Source: Aphanothece saxicola GSE-SYN-MK-01-06B (GTDB lineage Bacteria > Cyanobacteriota > Cyanobacteriia > PCC-6307 > Cyanobiaceae). Taken from it: DNA of 64,000 bases. Shown in pieces: positions 16,776-25,111 of the stretch (position 1 is the stretch's first letter; each line of letters begins with the position of its first letter). Under the pieces are notes generated by a model that searched no databases, had not been told where the DNA came from, and saw only the letters and a program-made list of their open reading frames with translations. The DNA lies in NCBI GenBank assembly GCA_019359745.1, contig JAHHGT010000002.1, forward strand, positions 62,001-126,000, in the 5' to 3' direction. The position numbers were made by a program, and so were the translations under genes.

Positions 16776-17320
16776 CAGAGGCTTCCCCCCAGCCGGATCC
16801 GCTCCAGGGGGGTCAGGGCCGCTGCCGGCGGGGCCACGGGGGTGGCCGCGCTCACCTGGATCGGGGTGCGGCTGCGCTCGATCTCCACCCGCAGCCGCTC
16901 CACCTCCTCCAGCAACTGACGCAGGCGGGGATCTTCCGCTGGGGGCGAGACGGCGGCCGCAGCGGGCGGGCGATCCATGGAGCCGGAGACAGCGTCGAGC
17001 ACCAACTCCCGCAGGCCGGAGCCCTTGAGATCACCGAGGCGCTGCTCGGCGAACTTCTGCACCACCTTGGGGGCAAAGGCCGCCAGCAGAAAGGCGAAGC
17101 TGATGACGATCCCGGTGTCGTCCCGGGGCGGCGCGGTGAGCGTCTCCTGGCCGGATGCATCCCTGGTCAGCATCGGCGTGCTGCGCACCATGGTGACCGC
17201 GGCGAAGCCGATCGATGCCAGCAGGGCCAGCAGACACATCAACCGCATGGCGGAACGGTTGCCCGGGGATTCCTCCAGAAACCCGGTCGTCGATCCGGCG
17301 GCACGGGTAGGGGCTGTCAT
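16775..17320 (-). CDS. Small membrane protein coupled to the muramidase fusion
   Basis: About 181 residues. Two hydrophobic segments are visible: 'LMCLLALLASIGFAAVTMV' and 'GIVISFAFLLAAFAPKVVQKF'. After them comes a charged region with a probable coiled coil ('RLRQLLEEVERLRVEIERSR'). I recognise no family. The stop codon shares a base with the start of the muramidase/L,D-transpeptidase gene. A small two-helix membrane protein next to a lysozyme recalls a holin-endolysin pair, but the long C-terminal tail is not typical of holins. An in-frame codon at 17338 would give a slightly longer form. Confidence 0.6.
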   Translation of the reverse strand: MTAPTRAAGSTTGFLEESPGNRSAMRLMCLLALLASIGFAAVTMVRSTPMLTRDASGQETLTAPPRDDTGIVISFAFLLAAFAPKVVQKFAEQRLGDLKGSGLRELVLDAVSGSMDRPPAAAAVSPPAEDPRLRQLLEEVERLRVEIERSRTPIQVSAATPVAPPAAALTPLERIRLGGSL

Positions 17321-17356
17321 GGGGGCGCCGGCTGGCACGGGCTGATTTCATTTTGA

Positions 17357-19663
<2,307 letters not shown>

Positions 19664-19668
19664 ACGCC

Positions 19669-20640
19669 ATGGGTCCTCTCCTTTCCCTGCAACCGCCCCC
19701 GGAACGCCGTGAGGCCATCGGCCGGGCCGGCCTGGGCAGCCTGCTGGCGATCGCCTCCGAGGGCGGGCCGCCCAGCCCCATCGCCCTGCGCACGATCACG
19801 GCCATCCGTGATCACCTGATCCACCTGCCCATCCCCCTCGATTCGCTGGCCCCTCTCACGCCGGAGGAGCTGGCGGCGGCGGTGCCGGAGCCCGAGTGGC
19901 GCCAGCGGATCCTGCGCGGCATGACCGTGCTGGCCCTGCTCGAGGACGACCCCGGCGAGGCCTGCCTGGCCCGGCTCGAGGCCACGGCCCGGGCACTGGC
20001 GATCGACGCTGCCCCGGTGCAGGCGTTCCGCCACGTGCTCGAGCACCAGTTCAACCTGGTGCGCCTCGACATCATGCGGCGGGGCTTCCAGCGGGGGGCC
20101 GCCGCGGCCTACCTGCGCGATGAAGGCCCCGCCGGCGCCCTGCAGATCGCCCGCTCGATCCTGAAACGGGAGGACCCTGCCCTCGCCCATCGCTACCGGG
20201 CCTTGGCGGCGTTGCCCCACGGCAGCCTCGGCCGGGCCTACCTGGCCTTCATCGAGGCCAACGGGTTCAGCGTTCCCGGCGAGCTGGGCGGGCCGCCGCC
20301 GCCGGTGGTGCGCCACGACTGCTGCCACGTGCTCGGTGGCTACGGCACCACGGCGAGCGAAGAGTGCGGTGTGCTCGGCTTCCAGGCCGGCTTCGGCCGC
20401 AACGACCCCTTCTTCACGATCCTGTTCGCCCTGGCCCAGTTCCAGCTGGGCATCGGCTCCACTCCCGTCACGGCGGCCGAAACCGGCCAGGCGGATCCCG
20501 AGGTGATCTTCCGCGGCCTGGAGCACGGCCTCGGCGTCACCCGGGACCTGATCAGCGACTGGGATCCCTGGGATGACTTCCCGTTGCCCCTGGAGGAGGT
20601 GCGCCGCCAGTACGGCATCCGCCCGCGTCAGGCGGTCTGA
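19669..20640 (+). CDS. COQ4-like protein (first of two in the window)
   Basis: 323 residues. The C-terminal half resembles the COQ4 family: 'LPHGSLGRAYLAFIEANGF' at residues 182-200 and the metal-type motif HDCCH (216-220) followed by 'GGYGTTASEE' with Glu231. COQ4 proteins work in ubiquinone synthesis (recently tied to removal of the C1 carboxyl group). Cyanobacteria make plastoquinone rather than ubiquinone, so the role here is open. The N-terminal 170 residues are helical and not part of the core motif. It begins 5 nt after katG and is likely in the same transcript. A second protein with the same motifs is at 50273-50953. Confidence 0.65.
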   Translation: MGPLLSLQPPPERREAIGRAGLGSLLAIASEGGPPSPIALRTITAIRDHLIHLPIPLDSLAPLTPEELAAAVPEPEWRQRILRGMTVLALLEDDPGEACLARLEATARALAIDAAPVQAFRHVLEHQFNLVRLDIMRRGFQRGAAAAYLRDEGPAGALQIARSILKREDPALAHRYRALAALPHGSLGRAYLAFIEANGFSVPGELGGPPPPVVRHDCCHVLGGYGTTASEECGVLGFQAGFGRNDPFFTILFALAQFQLGIGSTPVTAAETGQADPEVIFRGLEHGLGVTRDLISDWDPWDDFPLPLEEVRRQYGIRPRQAV

Positions 20641-20942
20641 GGCGACGACGGGAGGGGCGGCTCCGCCCGGTGGAACTCCACGTAGAACCGCACCCCGGGG
20701 CCGGGCTCGGCCTGGTGCCGCTGGGTGGGCGCCACGATGCCGGGCCGTTCGGGCGTCAGCACCACCAGCTCCTCGTCGGGCTCCAGAAACCGGAACGGCA
20801 GCGAGCCCTCCAGCACCACGACCCGGGCCCACACCCCCGCTTTGGTGCTGTGCTGCGCCCGCAGACCCGCCGGCACGCTGTCGGCATCAAAGGTGGGCGT
20901 GCGCTGGTAGGGCGTCAGGCCGGTGGGCAGATCAGCGTGCAT
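20628..20942 (-). CDS. DUF1971 cupin-like protein
   Basis: 104 residues, typical of the DUF1971/TehB-C-terminal family. Diagnostic pieces: 'LPTGLTPYQRTPTFDADSVP', 'HSTKAGVWARVVVLEGSL' and 'RFYVEFHR'. The single-domain cupin would form a small beta barrel; function in the family is not firmly known (tellurite or nitrate-stress contexts occur). The ATG at 20942 matches the family N-terminus. Sequence upstream of it is a remnant of a sigma factor gene, not part of this protein. Its 3' end overlaps the COQ4-like gene by 13 nt, tail to tail. Confidence 0.78.
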   Translation of the reverse strand: MHADLPTGLTPYQRTPTFDADSVPAGLRAQHSTKAGVWARVVVLEGSLPFRFLEPDEELVVLTPERPGIVAPTQRHQAEPGPGVRFYVEFHRAEPPLPSSPQTA

Positions 20943-21016
20943 GGGTGTCTGCCCGTTGCCGCAGAAACGCTCGCACGGCCGGATCGTCCGCCAGGGCGAT
21001 GGCGCGCCGGTAGGCC
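20932..21016 (-). pseudogene. Remnant of the 3' end of the ECF sigma factor gene
   Basis: Read in the right frame, this stretch encodes 'AYRRAIALADDPAVRAFLRQ' and then RADTHAR and a stop. The first part is the same as the C-terminus of the intact sigma factor gene at 22584-23819, which ends in a different tail (RAGGQSA). The DNA of the shared part (20951-21016) differs from the intact copy at 4 of 66 bases. The frame is lost immediately upstream. It overlaps the start of the cupin gene. Confidence 0.7.
20951..21016. repeat. 66-bp direct repeat, left copy
   Basis: Matches 22603-22668 in the same orientation with 62 of 66 identical bases. The two copies are 1652 nt apart and bracket the trypsin-like protease gene. 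Confidence 0.85.
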
Positions 21017-21048
21017 CATCTGCTGCAGCTGATCGACCCAGCGGCTGC

Positions 21049-22518
21049 TCAGGGGAGGTTGATGGAATCAACCATCACCTGCCGTTCCGTGATGTCCAGG
21101 CTGCTTTCCAGCTGGGTGAGGAGCCCAAGCGCATAGGCAGGGTCCCTGGATGAACTGGCAATCGCCAACATGATCGAGGCCTTTTTTCGACAGCCATCCC
21201 AGACATAGGTGGTGATGCTGCCGTTCTTGATCGTGGCTTCCTTGCCGTCGCCCTGACAGTGCGTATTGAGGTCCGCAATGTCACGACCGTTGATCCTCTG
21301 CGCATGCCTGGAGATTCTTATTTCGACACCGTTGGCGAGATAACTCTTGTTGAAAGCCCCTGGATCGGGGGCAGCCAGCCTGCGCACGTAGACGCGGTCT
21401 CCCTCACCCACGGTTTCCTGATCGCTGCGGCTCCAGTTGGTGGGAACCAGCATGTCGTAGCCAGCGAAGGAAAAGGAGGTGAAGCTTGTCTTCGTTCGCA
21501 GGGGATCGGCTTTGCCAAGGGGGCCCGCCAGGATCTGACGATCGGCACGTCGGTAAAGCTCCACCATCAGCGGCTGGTCCGGCCCCCGGGAGGCGATGGT
21601 TTCGCAGAACTGCGGCACGGAGTTCTGCGGCTTGACCGCCACGTTCTGGAGTGAGGTGATCAGATCCCCTGGCTCCACCCCGGAAAGGTTCGCCGGCGAA
21701 CCCGCCTTCACGCTCGCCACCAGTAATCCGGTGATGGCACCACGGTAGGAGCCGTCGATGCCGATGCCCAGGGAGTCATCCTTCCCCTGGCGCAGGGATG
21801 GCAGCAGATTGGCCACCAGCCGGGAGGAAATCGCCAGGGGCTGTTTGTAGTCCCTGGCGCCGGCGAAATGGATGCCCACCACCTTGCCGTTGGGCCGCAC
21901 CACGGGCCCGCCAGAGTTGCCGGGCTGGGAGTCGGCGGAATGCTCGAAGGCTTCCGTCAAGACGGCCGAAGGAAGATTCACCGTGCTCTTCAGAGTGCTC
22001 ACCGCACCTGGTTTGAGGGTGTAGGTTTCGGTTCCCCTGGGGAAACCAGCCAGGAAAAGTGAATCCCCTTCCTTGATCGGCTGGCGAACGTCCAGTTCGA
22101 AGAAAGGAAGATCCCGACCCTCGATCTTCAGCAAGGCCACGTCGTTACACTGCGACGCCCCGACCAGGGACGCACTGCGGGGTGTGGGATCTCCATTCAG
22201 AAAGACTTTGAGATTGGGGGCGTTCATCGCCACGTGAAAATTGGTGAGGATCAGCCCATCAGCGGACACCAGAAAGCCACTGCCGGATCCCCCACCGGTC
22301 CCGATCTTGATCTCGCCGTTCTCCGCCCCTTCGGCCATGGGTCCCTCGGCCAGGATTCGAACCGTCGCCGCCTTCACTTCGTCGATGTTGTCGACGGCCC
22401 GGGAGCAACCGCCGGCAAACGTCAGGGCCGGCAGAAGGAGCAGCACACCCAAGCGGCTGCCTCGGCGGTGCACGGCCCGTTGACTCCGATCACGCGTTCG
22501 GTCCGTCCAACGCCGCAT
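21049..22518 (-). CDS. Trypsin-like serine protease lipoprotein with PDZ domain
   Basis: 489 residues. Signal peptide with a lipobox ending at Cys38 (ALTFAGGC), so probably membrane-anchored on the periplasmic side. Catalytic triad of an S1C/HtrA-type protease: His95 in 'LTNFHVAM', Asp126 in 'CNDVALLKIEG', Ser202 in 'DSQPGNSGGPV'. A PDZ domain follows ('VKAGSPANLSGVEPGDLI'). The last 150 residues are a further domain with two Cys ('NTHCQGDGKEA', 'VWDGCRKKAS') that I do not recognise. GC content is visibly lower than in the flanking genes. It lies between the two copies of a 66-bp repeat, which suggests it was inserted. Confidence 0.82.
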   Translation of the reverse strand: MRRWTDRTRDRSQRAVHRRGSRLGVLLLLPALTFAGGCSRAVDNIDEVKAATVRILAEGPMAEGAENGEIKIGTGGGSGSGFLVSADGLILTNFHVAMNAPNLKVFLNGDPTPRSASLVGASQCNDVALLKIEGRDLPFFELDVRQPIKEGDSLFLAGFPRGTETYTLKPGAVSTLKSTVNLPSAVLTEAFEHSADSQPGNSGGPVVRPNGKVVGIHFAGARDYKQPLAISSRLVANLLPSLRQGKDDSLGIGIDGSYRGAITGLLVASVKAGSPANLSGVEPGDLITSLQNVAVKPQNSVPQFCETIASRGPDQPLMVELYRRADRQILAGPLGKADPLRTKTSFTSFSFAGYDMLVPTNWSRSDQETVGEGDRVYVRRLAAPDPGAFNKSYLANGVEIRISRHAQRINGRDIADLNTHCQGDGKEATIKNGSITTYVWDGCRKKASIMLAIASSSRDPAYALGLLTQLESSLDITERQVMVDSINLP

Positions 22519-22583
22519 CGTCCGTCCTTCGAGGGGAGTGACCCTGACAATTCAGCCTGGCTTCAGGTTTCAGCTGCGTCAAG

Positions 22584-23819
22584 TCAGGCGCTTTGCCCCC
22601 CCGCCCGTTGCCGCAGAAACGCCCGCACTGCCGGATCATCGGCCAGGGCGATGGCGCGCCGGTAGGCCTGCTGGGCCGCGCCGGCCCGGCCGGTCCGCTG
22701 CAGCAGGTGGGCCCGCAGCGCCCACCAGGGCTGGTGCTCCTGCAGGGCCTGGTCGGCGGCCGCCAGCGCCTCCAGTTCGGCCAGGGCACGTTCGGGGCCG
22801 GCCAGCTCGGCCAGCACGGCGATCCGGCTCACCCGCCCCCCCGCACTCGGGGCCAGGGCCAGCAGGGCGTCGTAGAGCCCCAGCAGGGCCGGCCAGTCGA
22901 CCCTGCCGCTGACGGCGCGGTGGGCATGGAGCGACTGGATCGCCGCCTCCAGCTGGAAGCGCCCGGGCCGGCCCGCCCAGGAGGCCTGGGTCAGGGCCGC
23001 CTCGGCATCGGCGATCAGGCCGCTGTCCCACAGGGCCGGGTCCTGCTCCAGCAGCGGCACGTAGCTCCCGTCGGCGGCCCGCCGGGCCCCGAGGCGCGCC
23101 TCGCAGTGCAGCAACAGGGACAGCAGGCCGAGGGCCTCCGGCTCCCCGGGCAGCAGGGCGGCGCACAGCCGCGCCAGCAGCACCGCCTCCTGCGCCAGCC
23201 CCTGTGAGCGGCCGGCCTCGCCGTGGCCATCCCAGCCGCTGGTGTAGGCCGCGTAGATCGCCTGCAGCACCGCCGCCGAGCGCGCCGGTAGCGCCTCGGC
23301 ACCCGGCAGCACGAACGGAATGCCGGCATCGCGGATCTTGGCCTTGGCGCGCACCAACCGCTGCCCCATGGTGGCTGGCGCCACCAGGAACGCCGCTGCG
23401 ATCCGGCCGGCGGTGAGCCCCAGGACGGTCTGGAGCATCAGCGGAGCCTGGAGGCCCGGGTCGATCGCCGGGTGGGCGCAGAGAAACAGCAGCCGCAGCC
23501 GCTCATCGGGGATCTCCATGGCGTTCTCAGAGGTTTCCGGATCCATGCCGGGGGCCGCGGCGTCCAGCTCCGGCAGCAGCTGCTCCAGGGTCCGGTCGCG
23601 GCGGGCCCGGTCGATCAGACGCCGGCGGGCCACCACCAGCAGCCAGGCCTCGGGGGCCCGGGGCACCCCCTCGCTGGGCCAGCGCCGCAGGGCGGCGAGG
23701 AAGGCGTCGCCGAGGGCGTCCTCCGCCGCCGCCACATCGCCGCAGCGGGCGGTGAGCCAGGCCACCAGCTTGCCGAAGGACTGCCGTGCCGCCAGCTCCG
23801 CCGCCCGCCGCCCCTCCAT
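22584..23819 (-). CDS. ECF sigma factor with C-terminal extension (ECF42-like, DUF6596)
   Basis: 411 residues. The N-terminal 170 residues hold sigma region 2 ('GDVAAAEDALGDAFLAALRRWP', split across residues 27-48) and region 4 ('LMLQTVLGLTAGRIAAAFLV'). The long C-terminal extension with TPR-like helices ('EHQPWWALRAHLLQRTGRAG') is that of the ECF42 group (DUF6596). Such sigma factors are typically encoded next to YCII/DGPF-domain proteins, as here: the YCII gene ends 1 nt before this start. The ATG at 23819 follows a CCTCC-rich stretch rather than a classical site. The last codons lie in the 66-bp repeat that recurs at 20951-21016. Confidence 0.85.
   Translation of the reverse strand: MEGRRAAELAARQSFGKLVAWLTARCGDVAAAEDALGDAFLAALRRWPSEGVPRAPEAWLLVVARRRLIDRARRDRTLEQLLPELDAAAPGMDPETSENAMEIPDERLRLLFLCAHPAIDPGLQAPLMLQTVLGLTAGRIAAAFLVAPATMGQRLVRAKAKIRDAGIPFVLPGAEALPARSAAVLQAIYAAYTSGWDGHGEAGRSQGLAQEAVLLARLCAALLPGEPEALGLLSLLLHCEARLGARRAADGSYVPLLEQDPALWDSGLIADAEAALTQASWAGRPGRFQLEAAIQSLHAHRAVSGRVDWPALLGLYDALLALAPSAGGRVSRIAVLAELAGPERALAELEALAAADQALQEHQPWWALRAHLLQRTGRAGAAQQAYRRAIALADDPAVRAFLRQRAGGQSA
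22603..22668. repeat. 66-bp direct repeat, right copy (inside sigma factor gene)
   Basis: The intact copy, forming the 3' end of the ECF sigma factor reading frame. It matches 20951-21016 with four mismatches. Confidence 0.85.
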
Positions 23820-23820
23820 C

Positions 23821-24162
23821 TCAGGAGGCGGCCATGGCGAGCACGGGCCGCACCTCCACGGCGCAGCGCTCCGCCGCCGGGCAGCGGGCGGCCCAGGTGA
23901 GGGCGGCGTCGAGGTCGGGCACATCGATCAGGAAGAAGCCGCCCAGCTGCTCCTTGCTGTCGGGGAAGGGCCCGTCCTGCACCTGCCGCTCCCCGTGGCG
24001 CAGGCGCACGGTGGTGGCGGTGTGGGGGGACTGCAGGGCCTCGCCGCCCGCCATGTGGCCGGCCTCGGCCAGGGCCTGGGAGTAGGCGGCGTAGGCCGGC
24101 ATCAGGCCGGGACGGTCGGCGAAGTCCTGCTCGCTTTCGTAGATCAGAACGGCGTACTGCAT
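23821..24162 (-). CDS. YCII/DGPF-domain protein, partner of the ECF sigma factor
   Basis: 113 residues. 'MQYAVLIYESEQDF' at the start, 'LAEAGHMAGGEALQSPHTATTVR' in the middle (two pieces) and the DGPF box in 'VQDGPFPDSKEQLGGFFLID' are classic for this family. Function is not established; these small proteins are conserved genomic partners of ECF42-type sigma factors and may take part in the signal they respond to. The ATG at 24162 begins exactly at the family N-terminus. The sigma factor gene follows with 1 nt between stop and start. Confidence 0.87.
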   Translation of the reverse strand: MQYAVLIYESEQDFADRPGLMPAYAAYSQALAEAGHMAGGEALQSPHTATTVRLRHGERQVQDGPFPDSKEQLGGFFLIDVPDLDAALTWAARCPAAERCAVEVRPVLAMAAS

Positions 24163-24256
24163 GGGGGGGATTCGCGGGGTTGGGGGGGGGGTGGCGCGCG
24201 CTCCCGGGGGGCGGGCGTCATCTCCATGACGTCCGGACCGGGGCCATTTCGACAGA

Positions 24257-24553
24257 ATGACGAAACCCGACTCACCCGTGCCCTCCATGCCCAAGGTCGA
24301 GATCTACACCTGGCGCTTCTGCCCGTTCTGCATCCGGGCCAAGCAGCTGCTGGACCGCAAGGGCGTGACCTACACCGAATACGTGATTGACGGCGACGAG
24401 GACGCCCGCGACGCCATGGTGGCCCGGGGCAACGACGGCCGCCGCTCCGTGCCCCAGACCTTCATCGATGACGCCCATGTGGGCGGCTGCGACGACCTTT
24501 ACGCCCTCGAGCGCCAGGGCCGGCTGGATGCGTTGCTCGCCGTCGCCAGCTAG
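24257..24553 (+). CDS. grxC: Glutaredoxin 3
   Basis: 98 residues. Thioredoxin fold with the dithiol site CPFC in 'TWRFCPFCIRAKQLL', the cis-Pro in 'RSVPQTFIDD', and 'HVGGCDDLYAL' as glutathione-binding end. It reduces disulfides and mixed glutathione disulfides in the cytoplasm. An alternative start at 24287 begins at MPKVEIY, the usual family N-terminus. The stop codon is shared with that of the convergent VOC gene through a CTAG overlap. Confidence 0.92.
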   Translation: MTKPDSPVPSMPKVEIYTWRFCPFCIRAKQLLDRKGVTYTEYVIDGDEDARDAMVARGNDGRRSVPQTFIDDAHVGGCDDLYALERQGRLDALLAVAS

Positions 24554-24999
24554 GCGGCGGCGGCGCCCTTCCATTCCGCCAGCTCCACGGTGATGCCCTC
24601 CGGACCCCGGAGAAACACCAGCTTGCGGTGGTGGAACTCCATCACCGCGTTGCGGAGCTCCACACCCCCGGCCTGCAGCCGGGCCACCGTGGCCTCCAGG
24701 TCGTCGACGGCGAAGCAGATGTGGTTGAACCCCACCCGGGCCAGGTTGTCCATGGCCGGCTCGGGGAGGGGGTCCGGGTGGCAGTAGTGCAGCAGCTGCA
24801 CCTCCAGCCGCGGCGTGGCGTCGGCCAGCACGAGCGTCACGTGGTCCGCCTCGAGGCCCTCCACCCCCATGTAGTCGGCGAACTGGGGCCCGCTGATCAG
24901 CACCGCCTTGTCCTCGACGAAGCCCAGCAGGCCGAAGAAGCGCCGGGCCGCCGCGAGGTCCCGCACGACGACGGTGACGTGGTCGAAATGGCGGATCAT
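24550..24999 (-). CDS. VOC-family (glyoxalase-like) protein
   Basis: 149 residues forming a vicinal-oxygen-chelate fold: 'HFDHVTVVVRDLAAARRFFG' at the start, a metal-type Glu in 'PRLEVQLLHYC', then 'GFNHICFAVDDLEATVARL' and 'GPEGITVELAEW' at the end. This resembles glyoxalase/methylmalonyl-CoA epimerase-type enzymes, but the substrate is unknown. The ATG at 24999 fits the first beta strand; the extended frame upstream is low-complexity. Overlaps glutaredoxin by 4 nt, tail to tail. Confidence 0.82.
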   Translation of the reverse strand: MIRHFDHVTVVVRDLAAARRFFGLLGFVEDKAVLISGPQFADYMGVEGLEADHVTLVLADATPRLEVQLLHYCHPDPLPEPAMDNLARVGFNHICFAVDDLEATVARLQAGGVELRNAVMEFHHRKLVFLRGPEGITVELAEWKGAAAA

Positions 25000-25111
25000 G
25001 GGGATCGACGCGAGGCCCGATTCTCGCTCTACCCGGCAGCATCCGGAGGTGGCCCCAGGCCCCACGCCGGAGGCCCAGCAGCCAGAGTGAGGGCCACTTC
25101 CGGCCGGCCCC

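Noticed and set aside
16775-17320. Holin function for the small membrane protein next to the muramidase fusion
   Set aside because: It has a long charged coiled-coil tail and is larger than usual holins, and there are no other phage genes nearby. Kept only as a possibility.
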